From assembly GCA_964384215.1 (NCBI GenBank), contig CAYLLB010000022.1:1-64000 (forward strand): DNA of 64,000 nt, read 5' to 3'. Shown here in pieces: positions 25,425-34,163 of the stretch (positions are counted from its first letter, which is position 1; each line of letters opens with the position of its first letter). The position numbers and the translations under genes were made by a program. Source of the DNA: JAJFUV01 sp964384215 (GTDB lineage Bacteria; Acidobacteriota; Terriglobia; Bryobacterales; Bryobacteraceae). The notes under the pieces are model-generated. The model did not search any database and was not told the origin of the DNA. It was given only the letters and a program-made list of their open reading frames with translations.

Positions 25425-26453
25425 ATGGTCACGATCGCTGTAGATGCCATGGGCGGCGATCACGCCCCCAAAATGGAAGTGGAGGGCGCGGTAAGAGCCA
25501 GCCGCTCTCTTGGCGTGCAGGTGGTGCTGGTAGGGCGGGAAGAAGTCCTGCGAAAGGAGTTGGCCGAATACGACGGCTGGCAACATCTGCCGATCCAGCT
25601 TGTCCACGCCAGCGAAGTCGTGACCATGGAAGACAGCGCGGCCAAGGCATTCCGGGCCAAGCGCGACAGTTCGATCCGGGTGGCCAGCCGGATGGTGCGG
25701 GACGGGTTGGCGCAAGGATTGGTGTCAGCCGGCAATACGGGCGCGGCAATGGCCACTGCGAAGATGGTGCAGGGCATGATCCCGGGCGTGGACCGTCCGG
25801 CACTGGCCTCGGCGTTTCCGACCGTAAAAGGAACGCCCGCAGTCATCATCGACGTGGGCGCGAACGTGGATTCGACCCCGCAGATGCTGGCCCAGTTCGC
25901 GGTGATGGGTTCGATTTATTCCCACCTGATCTTCCGGACCGAAAATCCCAGGGTCGGGCTGCTGTCGATCGGCGAGGAAGAACACAAGGGTAATGAGCTC
26001 ACACGAGCCGCGACACCCCTGCTGAAAAGCCTGCCGATCAATTTCATCGGCAACGTCGAGGGACGGGACGTCTACACGGGCGCGGCCGATGTGATCGTGT
26101 GCGACGGGTTCATCGGCAACGTGGCGCTGAAGGTCAGTGAAGGCGTGGTGGACATCACCAAGTACTTGTTACAGCAGTCGCTTAAGGCCACCATCACGCG
26201 CCAGATAGGCTATGTGCTATCGCGGGCGGCATTCGCGGATTTTCGCAAGAGAGTGGATTACTCCGAGTACGGCGGAGCGCCGCTGCTCGGGATCAAGGGG
26301 GTCTGCATCATCTGCCATGGACGCTCCAACGCCAATGCCATCAAAAACGCCATCCGCGTTGCCGCCGAGTTCGCAACAGGCCGCGTCAATCAGCGTATCG
26401 AAGAGGGGGTGCAGCAATTCGCTCCCGTTGCGGTGTCCGCACGCGCTGACTAA
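25425..26453 (+). CDS. plsX: Phosphate acyltransferase PlsX
   Basis: The 342-residue enzyme makes acyl-phosphate from acyl-ACP at the start of phospholipid synthesis. Motifs are TIAVDAMGGDHAPK at the N-terminus, VSAGNTGAAMATA near residue 101, IDVGANVDSTPQMLAQFA, LSIGEEEHKGNEL, NFIGNVEGRDVYTG, VCDGFIGNVALKVSEG and YGGAPLLGIKGVCIICHGRS. All key positions are present and the length is normal. No fabH follows, unlike in E. coli; the next gene is dsbD. Confidence 0.96.
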   Translation: MVTIAVDAMGGDHAPKMEVEGAVRASRSLGVQVVLVGREEVLRKELAEYDGWQHLPIQLVHASEVVTMEDSAAKAFRAKRDSSIRVASRMVRDGLAQGLVSAGNTGAAMATAKMVQGMIPGVDRPALASAFPTVKGTPAVIIDVGANVDSTPQMLAQFAVMGSIYSHLIFRTENPRVGLLSIGEEEHKGNELTRAATPLLKSLPINFIGNVEGRDVYTGAADVIVCDGFIGNVALKVSEGVVDITKYLLQQSLKATITRQIGYVLSRAAFADFRKRVDYSEYGGAPLLGIKGVCIICHGRSNANAIKNAIRVAAEFATGRVNQRIEEGVQQFAPVAVSARAD

Positions 26454-28338
26454 GATTCTCTTCCATTTGTTCCTGATAGCGCTAGTCGTGCCGGCCTTCT
26501 CACCCTGCGCGCACAGCCAGCAGCTCAACCCGGTGCAGTGGACCCTGGAGCCCGGTTCGTTATGGGCAGCGGCAGGAGGCGAGGTCACGTTCCGCCTGAA
26601 GGCCAAGATGGATCCGGGCTGGCACTTGTACTCGCTGACAACACCGGAAGGCGGACCGCTGCCAACGCGGGTGAGCATGGAGGAAAACGCGTCGACAAAA
26701 GGGTGCCGCGTGTACGTCCAAGCACCCCACAAGATCTTCGATAAGAACTTTAACCTTGACGTGGAAACTTATGACAAGCAGGCGGATTTCCTGTTTGTCT
26801 GCGAGCTGAAATCGAACGCGCCTCAGGGCCGGGTCGAGTACACCGCCAAGGTGCGCTACCAAACTTGCGACGACAAGATGTGTCTGCCGCCGGTGACGCG
26901 CACAGCCACCGCCAGCCTGCTGATCGATCCGGGCGCCAAGCCTGCCAAAGCTGTGATACCCGCGGGATTTGTAGAGTTCGGACCCGCCGGGGGCGGCGAA
27001 GCCAGGAAGGCCCCTACTCCGGCTCCAGCAACGAAGGGTAGCGGCGACAAACGCTCGTTCAGCATGTTCCTGCTGGTGGCGTTCGGATTCGGGCTAGCGG
27101 CGATCTTCACGCCTTGTGTGTTTCCGATGATCCCGATCACCGTCTCGTTCTTCCTTGGGCGACAGGGAGGTTCGAGGCGGGAGAGCATCGTACAGGCGGC
27201 GGTCTTCTCGCTAGGTATCGTGGTGCTGTTTTCATCGCTGGGGTTGGCGGCGACGGCGATCCTGGGGCCGTTCGGTGTGGTGCAATTGGGTTCGAGCCCC
27301 TGGGTGAACGGTTTCATCGCCCTGGTGTTCCTGGCATTCGCGCTGAGCCTGTTGGGCGCCTTCGAGATCACCCTGCCCTCGTCCCTCCTTACGAAAATGG
27401 ACCAAGCCTCGGGACGCGGCGGCATCGCGGGCGCGTTGCTGATGGGGCTGACCTTCTCGCTGACATCCTTCGCCTGCGTAGGACCGCTGGTGGGAACCCT
27501 ACTGGCAGCATCGGTGAGCGGTGGCGGCTGGCAGCCGCTGGCCGGCATGGTGGCGTTCGCGGTGGGTCTGGCAGCGCCCTTCTTCTTGCTCGCATTGTTC
27601 CCGTCGTACTTGCAGCGTTTGCCACGCAGCGGGGGATGGCTGGCACGAGTCAAGGTGGTGTTGGGGTTCGTGATCCTGGCGGCAATGCTGAAGTACGCCA
27701 GCAACGTGGACCAGGTGCTGCAGTGGGGCTTTCTCACGCGGGAACGCTTCCTGGCCGCCTGGGTGGTGCTCTTCGGGCTAACGGGCGCATACCTGCTCGG
27801 CTGGCTGCGGCTGCAGGGCGTGAAGGCGGACGATCACCTGGGCGTCACGCGGTTGCTGGTGGGAAGCCTGTTCCTCATTTTCGGGTTCAGCCTGATTCCG
27901 GGCATTTCAGGCGCGCGGCTGGGAGAGATTGAAGCCTACATTCCGGCTCCGGCAGCGAGCGCGACGGCGCAGGGCGAAGGTACAGGGCTGGTCTGGATGA
28001 AGAACCAGTACACCGAAGCGCTGGCCAAGGCGCGCGAGGAGAACAAACTGGTGCTGGTGAACTTCACTGGCTACGCCTGCACGAACTGCCATTGGATGAA
28101 GGCCAATATGTTCACGCGGCCGGAGATCGAACAGGAACTCAAGAAATACGTTCTGGTCGAGCTTTACACCGACGGCACGGACGAGGCATCCCGGCGCAAC
28201 CAGGAATTCCAGCAGAGCCACTTCTCGACGATCGCACTTCCCTATTACGCCATCATCGGCGCGGACGAGAAACCGGTGGCGACGTTCGCGGGGCTGACCC
28301 GCAATCCGGCGGAATTCCTGACGTTCCTGAAGCGCTAG
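26428..28338 (+). CDS. dsbD: Thiol:disulfide interchange protein DsbD
   Basis: The protein has about 636 residues and three parts. A signal peptide (KILFHLFLIALVVPAFS) leads to the periplasmic alpha domain, which includes the Cys pair in YQTCDDKMCLPPV. Next come about eight membrane helices of the DsbD/CcdA type with TPCVFPMIPITVSFF and SFACVGPLVGTLL, and last a thioredoxin-like gamma domain with CTNC in NFTGYACTNCHWMK. It relays electrons from cytosolic thioredoxin to periplasmic partners. No ATG lies near the signal peptide: TTG 26428 (or CTG 26446) is the likely start, overlapping plsX and implying translational coupling. Confidence 0.9.
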   Translation: MRCPHALTKILFHLFLIALVVPAFSPCAHSQQLNPVQWTLEPGSLWAAAGGEVTFRLKAKMDPGWHLYSLTTPEGGPLPTRVSMEENASTKGCRVYVQAPHKIFDKNFNLDVETYDKQADFLFVCELKSNAPQGRVEYTAKVRYQTCDDKMCLPPVTRTATASLLIDPGAKPAKAVIPAGFVEFGPAGGGEARKAPTPAPATKGSGDKRSFSMFLLVAFGFGLAAIFTPCVFPMIPITVSFFLGRQGGSRRESIVQAAVFSLGIVVLFSSLGLAATAILGPFGVVQLGSSPWVNGFIALVFLAFALSLLGAFEITLPSSLLTKMDQASGRGGIAGALLMGLTFSLTSFACVGPLVGTLLAASVSGGGWQPLAGMVAFAVGLAAPFFLLALFPSYLQRLPRSGGWLARVKVVLGFVILAAMLKYASNVDQVLQWGFLTRERFLAAWVVLFGLTGAYLLGWLRLQGVKADDHLGVTRLLVGSLFLIFGFSLIPGISGARLGEIEAYIPAPAASATAQGEGTGLVWMKNQYTEALAKAREENKLVLVNFTGYACTNCHWMKANMFTRPEIEQELKKYVLVELYTDGTDEASRRNQEFQQSHFSTIALPYYAIIGADEKPVATFAGLTRNPAEFLTFLKR

Positions 28339-28352
28339 AGCGTGGGGGACGC

Positions 28353-28886
28353 TTACCGCACTGGGCCGAGTTTGTCCAAGGGCCAGTAAACGAAAACCGC
28401 CTCTCCGTAAATGCATGAGCGCGGGACGAGGCCCCAGGAACGGCTGTCATTGGAGGAACTGCGGTGATCGCCGAGGACAAAGTAGGAATCGCCCTCGACG
28501 CGGGTGGCCGGCATGGATTGGTAGTCCCGGTAGGACTCGGGGACGTAGTCTTCGGTCAGGGCGCGGCCGTTGACGAGGACCGTGCCGTGATCAATTTCCA
28601 CGGTGTCACCGGGCAGGCCGATCACACGTTTGATGTAAGACTTGGACTGATCGGCGGGATAGTAAAACACGACCAAGTCTCCACGGTCGATCTTGCCGAT
28701 GCCCGTGCGGTAAACGAACTTGTTGATGAAGATGCGCTCCTGGTCCGCCAGCGCGGGCATCATACTGGTGCCTTCGACTTTAACCGGCTGGTAAATGAAC
28801 AGGATGAAGACGGCCGCGATGACCAACGCAAGGCTTAAGTCTCTAACCCAGGTCAACGCGGTACGAACCAGCAATTCTTTTTTCAT
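28353..28886 (-). CDS. lepB: Signal peptidase I
   Basis: The 177-residue protein has one N-terminal membrane anchor (LSLALVIAAVFILFIY), so it is the compact one-span type. The catalytic Ser is in GTSMMP (Ser41) and the general-base Lys in SYIKRVIG (Lys86). Box E appears as LGDHRSSSNDSRSWG. It removes signal peptides at the outer face of the inner membrane. It is convergent with dsbD and divergent from the sulfatase, with 33 bp between starts. Confidence 0.95.
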   Translation of the reverse strand: MKKELLVRTALTWVRDLSLALVIAAVFILFIYQPVKVEGTSMMPALADQERIFINKFVYRTGIGKIDRGDLVVFYYPADQSKSYIKRVIGLPGDTVEIDHGTVLVNGRALTEDYVPESYRDYQSMPATRVEGDSYFVLGDHRSSSNDSRSWGLVPRSCIYGEAVFVYWPLDKLGPVR

Positions 28887-28919
28887 ACCAGGCGATTAAC
28901 TCCATTATACTGAGCCAGA

Positions 28920-30278
28920 ATGTCACTCTCACGACGCACGCTGCTACAGTCCTCGCTCGCCGCCGGAAGTCCAGCGGCGGCAAAATCTGCGACAAGATTG
29001 CCAAACATCGTTTTCCTGATTTCGGACGATCATTCGAAGCCGGATGTGGGCTGCTACGGCAACCCCGCGATCCGGACGCCGAACCTCGACCGCATTGCGG
29101 CCAACGGGATGCGCTTTGAGCGTGCCTATGTGACAAGCCCGCAGTGCAGTCCCAACCGCTCGTCGATCTTCACCGGGTGCGCGCCGCACACGACGGCTAC
29201 ATCGCGGCTGCACACCAGCCTTCCGCCCTGGGAAACCACGATCATCGACGCATTGAAGGAGCGGGGGTACTTCACGTCGATTCTCAAGAAACATCACCAA
29301 GGCGCTCATTTTGAAAGACGTTTAGACTTCTATCATGGCGAAATCGACTTCGCCAGGTTCTTCGCGGCGCGGCCGGAGCGGCGCCCGTTCTTCCTACAGG
29401 TGGGTTTCACAGACCCGCACCGTCCCTACCGGAAGGGTAGCTATCCGGTGAAGCACGATCCGAAGTCGGTGGTGGTTCCACCGTTCCTTCCGGACACCCA
29501 AAAGGTTCGCGAAGACCTGGCCGACTACTACGACGCCATCGCAAGATTAGACGCACAGACGGGAGAGTTGTTCCGAGAACTCGAGAAGCGGGGGCTGATG
29601 GAGAACACCATGGTGGTGTTCACAGGGGACAACGGGATGCCTTTCCCGCGCGCCAAAGGGACGCTTTACGAGGCGGGGATCAATGTGCCGCTTATGGTGT
29701 GGTGGCCGGAACATACGAAAGCGGGCGTGGTGAACCGGTCGCTGGTGGCGCATGTGGATCTACCAGTGACGTGGCTGGAGGCGGCCGGGGTGGCGAAACC
29801 GGCGAAGATGCAAGGGCAGAGTCTACTCGGTCTGATAGAGGGCGCAGCGTACCGGGAGCGGGAGTGCGTGTTCGCGGAAAGAAACTGGCACGATAACTTC
29901 GATCCCATGCGTACTGTTGTATTTGGGCGTCACAAGCTCATCTACAACATGAATCCTACGCGAGGGTATCGACCGATCAAAGACCTGCGGCAATCGCCCA
30001 CATGGGGGTCGATTGTCGAGGAGTACGATGCCAGCCGGCTGGAGGCAAAGCACCAGACGCTGTTCGAGCCGAGCCGCCCACTGTGGGAGATGTACGACTT
30101 GGAGCGAGACCCGGAAGAGCGCCGGAACCTGGCAGGCGATCCAGAACAGGCCGACCTGTTCGAAGAACTCAAAGTGCGACTGAGCAATTGGATGCACGAG
30201 ACCTACGACTTCTTGCCTCCTCCATACCGCAACTACCCGGCCCGGCGCGGTACGCGCGGCATCTACTATATGCCGTAG
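28920..30278 (+). CDS. Type I (formylglycine) sulfatase, probably exported
   Basis: The 452-residue protein has a twin-Arg N-terminus (SLSRRTLLQSSLAAGS) suggesting Tat export. The active-site signature is CSPNRSSIFTG, whose Cys (residue 76) would become formylglycine. Metal ligands appear in FLISDDHSKPD (Asp36, Asp37) and in VFTGDNGMPF. The C-terminal half follows the N-sulfoglucosamine sulfohydrolase/choline-sulfatase type pattern. Its substrate is probably a sulfated glycan or ester, but cannot be set. A TATACT at 28906-28911 would place transcription start almost at the ATG, so the message may be leaderless. It is the last host gene before the virion module. Confidence 0.88.
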   Translation: MSLSRRTLLQSSLAAGSPAAAKSATRLPNIVFLISDDHSKPDVGCYGNPAIRTPNLDRIAANGMRFERAYVTSPQCSPNRSSIFTGCAPHTTATSRLHTSLPPWETTIIDALKERGYFTSILKKHHQGAHFERRLDFYHGEIDFARFFAARPERRPFFLQVGFTDPHRPYRKGSYPVKHDPKSVVVPPFLPDTQKVREDLADYYDAIARLDAQTGELFRELEKRGLMENTMVVFTGDNGMPFPRAKGTLYEAGINVPLMVWWPEHTKAGVVNRSLVAHVDLPVTWLEAAGVAKPAKMQGQSLLGLIEGAAYRERECVFAERNWHDNFDPMRTVVFGRHKLIYNMNPTRGYRPIKDLRQSPTWGSIVEEYDASRLEAKHQTLFEPSRPLWEMYDLERDPEERRNLAGDPEQADLFEELKVRLSNWMHETYDFLPPPYRNYPARRGTRGIYYMP

Positions 30279-30460
30279 CGCGCCTCCGAGTGCCGTGTAT
30301 GCGGGCAGCCCGCTCCACCTACGAAGACCACAAAAGCCGTTCACCGATTTAGTCCAATAATTTCTCCTCTCTTTTCAATCACTTGATCTGACGGCAAGGC
30401 TTGCGCGCCAGGACGCGGATGCTACCTTCGTGTGCGAAGCAGGCAGCGCGAGGAGAGCCA

Positions 30461-30721
30461 ATGAGCACGACGCGAACGGAGGCAAGGAAAGGGTCGAGAA
30501 GGAAGAACCCTACGCGCACTCTCGTCGAGAAGCAGGCATTTCTTATCAACAAGCTGGTGAACAACATCGAGGAGAAAATTGACGCGAATGAGCTAAAAGC
30601 CACGCTGGGAGACCTCATCAGGCTAATGCAGATCCAGAAGGAACTGGAAGAGAACCAACCTCGGGAGATCAAGGTGACATGGGTCGAGACACCGGAGACG
30701 GCATTCGAATCCGAAACATAG
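30461..30721 (+). CDS. Small terminase subunit (putative)
   Basis: The 86-residue, highly basic N-terminus (TEARKGSRRKNPTRTLVEK) is followed by a helical acidic stretch (EEKIDANELKATLGDLIRL). The ATG has GAGGAG just upstream. It overlaps the large terminase by 43 bp, the classic small-large terminase coupling. Sequence alone does not give a family; the role is inferred from position, size and the basic/helical make-up, which fits DNA recognition plus oligomerisation. It is short for a small terminase. Confidence 0.55.
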   Translation: MSTTRTEARKGSRRKNPTRTLVEKQAFLINKLVNNIEEKIDANELKATLGDLIRLMQIQKELEENQPREIKVTWVETPETAFESET

Positions 30722-31983
30722 CGTACCAGCCGCTGCCGTCGCAGCTAAGATTCCACAATTCGAAGGCCCGGTTCAAGGGCTTTTCGGGACCGATTGGGTC
30801 AGGCAAAAGCCAAGCGCTCTGCCAGGAGGCAGTGAAGCTGAGCTACCTGAACGCGGGGCGGTTGGGGCTGATGGGCGCACCTACCTACCCGATGCTCCGG
30901 GACGCGACGATGCAGTCGTTCCTGGAGATCCTGGGGCAGAACGGGATCCCCTACGACCTGAACAAGGCGGAGAACGTGCTGACACTGAAGGAGACCGGAT
31001 CGCGGATTCTGTTCAGGAGCGTGGACGAGTTCGAGCGGTTGCGCGGGACGAACCTGGCGTGGTTCGGGGTGGACGAACTGACGTACACGGCCGAGGAAGC
31101 GTGGCTGCGACTGGAAGGACGCCTGCGGGACCCGAAGGCGAAACGGTTGTGCGGCTTCGCCGTGTGGACTCCGAAAGGATTCGATTGGGTCTACCGGCGG
31201 TTCATCGCAGACAAAGTGGACGGCTACGAAGCGGTGATCGCCAAACCATTCGAAAACCGGCACTTGCTCGAAAAGGTGCCGGACTTTTACGACCGGTTGA
31301 AGAAAAGCTACGACGAGCATTTCTTCGAACAGGAAGTGTTGGGCGAGTACCTGAACAGCAACTCCGGCCTTGTGTATCACGCCTTTAAGCGGCGCGAACA
31401 TCTGTGCGAGCTGGAAGTAGACCGGCGGCTGCCACTGTTGTGGGCCCTGGATTTCAACGTGGATCCCATGTCGTCGGTGGTGGCGCAGGTCGAAGGCGAG
31501 GTGGTCCGCGTCGTAGACGAGATCGTGATGAGCCGGGCGAGCACGGAGCAAGCGTGCCAGGAGTTCTGGAACCGGTATGCGGAGCACCCGGCGGGGGTGA
31601 CCATTTACGGCGATGCGTCGGGCAACAGCATGCAGACGACGGGCACCACGGACTACCAGATCATCCGGCGCTATTTCAACGGGGTGCACTATTACAACGT
31701 GCAACTGAAAGTTCCGCGGTCGAACCCGCAGGTCCGGGAACGGGTGAGCCTGGTGAACGCAAAGCTTAGGAGCGCGGAGGGGCAGGTGCAAATGCTGGTG
31801 GATCCCCGGTGCAAGGAACTGGTGAAGGACTTCGAGGAAGTTTCGTACAAGCCGGGCAGCACGGTGGTGGACAAGGAGAAGGACGCGCGGCGGACGCACT
31901 TGTCGGACGCGCTGGGTTATCTGGTGTGGCAGGAGTGCCGGCCGCTGCCGCCGGTGGGTGAGCAAGCGCGAAGGCTGATCTGA
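30679..31983 (+). CDS. Phage-type large terminase (packaging ATPase-nuclease)
   Basis: The 434-residue protein has a Walker A loop FSGPIGSGKSQAL near residue 35, adenine-side motif GAPTYPMLRDA, and Walker B with coupling Glu-type WFGVDEL near 130. The RNase H-like nuclease domain follows, with metal-site strands ALDFNVDPMS (near 257), TIYGDASGN (near 312) and THLSDALGYL (near 408). All three acidic sites are kept, so both motor and nuclease look functional. It would drive DNA into the procapsid through the portal encoded next. Confidence 0.92.
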   Translation: MGRDTGDGIRIRNIAYQPLPSQLRFHNSKARFKGFSGPIGSGKSQALCQEAVKLSYLNAGRLGLMGAPTYPMLRDATMQSFLEILGQNGIPYDLNKAENVLTLKETGSRILFRSVDEFERLRGTNLAWFGVDELTYTAEEAWLRLEGRLRDPKAKRLCGFAVWTPKGFDWVYRRFIADKVDGYEAVIAKPFENRHLLEKVPDFYDRLKKSYDEHFFEQEVLGEYLNSNSGLVYHAFKRREHLCELEVDRRLPLLWALDFNVDPMSSVVAQVEGEVVRVVDEIVMSRASTEQACQEFWNRYAEHPAGVTIYGDASGNSMQTTGTTDYQIIRRYFNGVHYYNVQLKVPRSNPQVRERVSLVNAKLRSAEGQVQMLVDPRCKELVKDFEEVSYKPGSTVVDKEKDARRTHLSDALGYLVWQECRPLPPVGEQARRLI

Positions 31984-32000
31984 CAAGAGGCTAGACACCT

Positions 32001-32047
32001 GGGACAGGCACCCGAGTTTAGCGGCTTGGGACGCGGGTGCGAGTCCC
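32001..32047 (+). repeat. REP-like palindrome A (terminase-portal gap)
   Basis: Left arm GGGACAGGCACCCG (32001-32014) pairs with right arm CGGGTGCGAGTCCC (32034-32047), 12 of 14 positions. The GGGACAGGCAC head is shared with the palindrome at 35106-35155. Confidence 0.65.
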
Positions 32048-32061
32048 GAGTAGGAGCAACC

Positions 32062-33465
32062 GTGATAGGGATCGATCAAGAACATCCGGAATACGTGGCC
32101 AGAACGGCGATGTGGAAGAAGTACCGGGACCTGTACGCGGGCGGCGAGCAACTGAAAGACAACGCCAGCCTGTATCTGCCGCGACGGCAGAAGGAACCGT
32201 ACGACGTCTACGCGGAACGGTTGAGCAAGGTCTTTTACGAGAACTACGTCGGCTCGATTATCGACTGGTATACGGCGACGTTGTTCCGGCGGGAGCCAGT
32301 GTTGACGTTCGAGGGGACCAACGACGCCAGCAAGCAGTTCTTCAACGTTTTTTCGGAGGACTGCGATCAGAAAGGGACGGCGTTGAGCGATTTCTTCCGG
32401 CGCCAGATGACGGAGGCGCTGGTCAGCGGAGCGAGCTATATCCTGGTGGATTTTCCGCGTGTCGCGCAGCCAGCGGCGAACCGGGCCGAGGAAGACGCGG
32501 TGGGAGCCTCGCGTGCGTACCTGGTGGATTACCGTCCGGAAAACGTCATCAACTGGAGCCTGGACGAGCGCGGGAACCTTGCTTGGGTGGTCCTGAGGAC
32601 ATCGTCATTGCAGCAGACGAGCGTAGGCGGCGGGTACGTCAAAGAGACGCGGTGGGTGTACTACGACAAACGGGAGTACCAGGCATACCGGCGCGTGGAG
32701 ACGGGCGAGGGGAAAGCCGAGATCGAACTGATCGATCAAGGCCGCCACTCGTTGTGGAAACAGGAACGGGTGCCGCTGTTCGAGCTGAAGGTATCGGAAG
32801 GGCTGTGGCTGATGAACAAGGCCGCCCTGCTGCAACTCGAGCACTTCAACAAATCGAACGCCTTGAGCTGGGCACTGACGATGGGGCTGTTCGCGATGCC
32901 GGTGGTCTACTCGAACCGGGAGTGGAAGCAGGTGGTTGGGGAATCGTACTACCTGCAACTAGGCTCGGACGACAAGTTCGGGTGGACGGAGCCGGAGGGC
33001 AAGGTTTACCAGATCGCGGCAGACAATCTGGTGCGCTTGAAGGATGAAATCTACCGTGTGTGCTACCTGCTGACGCAGGCAGGGGGAACGCAGTCGAGCT
33101 ACACGGCGCAATCCGCGCTGAGCAAACAGCGGGACTACAGCATCACGCAGGAGGTGCTGCGCGCCTATGGGGACGCGGTAAAGGACGTGATGAAGAGGGT
33201 GCTGCGCGCGATTGAAGCGGCGCGGGAAGACGGGTTGACGATCGACGTCAGCGGTCTGGACGAATTTGACATTGGGGACTTCACCACGGAGTTGGAGGAC
33301 GCGACGAAACTGCTTGAGCTGGGGATCCAGTCGGAGACGCTCAAAAGGCAGGTATTCAAGAAGCTGGCGTTCAAGTACCTGTGCGACATGAGGCAGGAGA
33401 CCAAGGACCGCATCGCGCGGGAGATCGACGACTGGTTCGAAGCGAAGGGGAAGAGGAGGAAATAA
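32062..33465 (+). CDS. Phage portal protein
   Basis: The 467-residue form starts at GTG 32062 behind GTAGGAGC. Portal-like features are the early helical wing (YVARTAMWKKYRDLYAGGEQ), VFYENYVGSIIDWYTATLF near residue 65, and the LVSGASYILVDFPR strand near 138. A crown/stem-like helical region follows, with GTQSSYTAQSALSKQRDYS near 355 and VLRAYGDAVKDVMKRVLRAIE. Length and order (after terminase, before scaffold) match. It would form the 12-mer at the capsid vertex. The C-terminal end is rich in Lys/Arg. Confidence 0.85.
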   Translation: MIGIDQEHPEYVARTAMWKKYRDLYAGGEQLKDNASLYLPRRQKEPYDVYAERLSKVFYENYVGSIIDWYTATLFRREPVLTFEGTNDASKQFFNVFSEDCDQKGTALSDFFRRQMTEALVSGASYILVDFPRVAQPAANRAEEDAVGASRAYLVDYRPENVINWSLDERGNLAWVVLRTSSLQQTSVGGGYVKETRWVYYDKREYQAYRRVETGEGKAEIELIDQGRHSLWKQERVPLFELKVSEGLWLMNKAALLQLEHFNKSNALSWALTMGLFAMPVVYSNREWKQVVGESYYLQLGSDDKFGWTEPEGKVYQIAADNLVRLKDEIYRVCYLLTQAGGTQSSYTAQSALSKQRDYSITQEVLRAYGDAVKDVMKRVLRAIEAAREDGLTIDVSGLDEFDIGDFTTELEDATKLLELGIQSETLKRQVFKKLAFKYLCDMRQETKDRIAREIDDWFEAKGKRRK

Positions 33466-33494
33466 CACCGCCGGTGGGCAAGGAAAGGAGAGCA

Positions 33495-34064
33495 ATGGAA
33501 GAACAACAGGAAGCAGATGTGAAGGCAGTGGATGTCCGGTCAGTGATCCGGGAAGCGATCACGGAGTTTGTGAACGCGGAACAGGCGAAAGCGGAGCCGG
33601 CCTACAAGGCGGAACTGGTGGAAGAGCGCCGGCGGCGGGAAGAGCTGGAGCGGCGGCTGAACGAGGTGGTGGAAGAGAACCGCCGAAGCCGGCAGCTCGC
33701 CGAGGAGCTGGACCGGCAGTCGAAGATCTGCAATGAGCTGCAACGGCTGGGAGTAGCGAAGGTGGAGTTGGCGTTCAAAGCGGTGAAGGACGACATCCAA
33801 CGGACCAGCGACGGGCGGCTGGTGGCGCGCGCGGGACAAAACGAGATGGACGCACGAGAATACCTGTCGCAGTTCGTGAACGAGAACCCCGAGTTTCTGC
33901 CGGCGCGGATCACGGGCGGATCTGGGGTAGGAGCCTCGCCACGCACAACAGGTGTGAGCGCGGCCGATTTGGACAAGCTGAAGCCGGGTATGAACGCCGA
34001 GGAACTGGAGCGAATCCGGCAGGAGATTGCGCGAGTAGCATCGCAGACCATGCGAGGCGCTTGA
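33495..34064 (+). CDS. Putative capsid scaffold protein
   Basis: The 189-residue protein starts at ATG 33495 behind AAAGGAGA. It is dominated by a Glu/Arg-rich coiled coil at about residues 35-85 (LVEERRRREELERRLNEVV, then SRQLAEELDRQSKICNEL). A less ordered segment follows, then a C-terminal helix (MNAEELERIRQEIARVAS). Size, charge and position between portal and coat fit an internal scaffold. No protease gene is present, and P22-type coats use a scaffold without proteolysis, which supports this reading. Confidence 0.65.
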   Translation: MEEQQEADVKAVDVRSVIREAITEFVNAEQAKAEPAYKAELVEERRRREELERRLNEVVEENRRSRQLAEELDRQSKICNELQRLGVAKVELAFKAVKDDIQRTSDGRLVARAGQNEMDAREYLSQFVNENPEFLPARITGGSGVGASPRTTGVSAADLDKLKPGMNAEELERIRQEIARVASQTMRGA

Positions 34065-34076
34065 GCAGAAACCGCG

Positions 34077-34142
34077 GGCCTCGCGGAGGCGAGGCCTGGG
34101 GAAGACAGAGGCGGCGGACGCCTGAGAGCGGAGAGCGCCGCC
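34077..34142 (+). promoter_or_regulatory. Hairpin leader of the coat gene
   Basis: GGCCTCGC (34077-34084), loop GGAG, GCGAGGCC (34089-34096) make a perfect 8-bp hairpin. A second stem (GGCGGC near 34110, GCCGCC near 34137) follows. No U-tract is present, so mRNA stabilisation or processing before the coat gene is more likely than termination. Confidence 0.4.
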
Positions 34143-34163
34143 AAGAAGACAAGGAGAAGGTGA

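Noticed and set aside
32031..32047. T-arm of a tRNA (GGGTGCGAGTCCC)
   Set aside because: The stretch is the right arm of the REP-like palindrome, and no acceptor or anticodon arm can be drawn around it.
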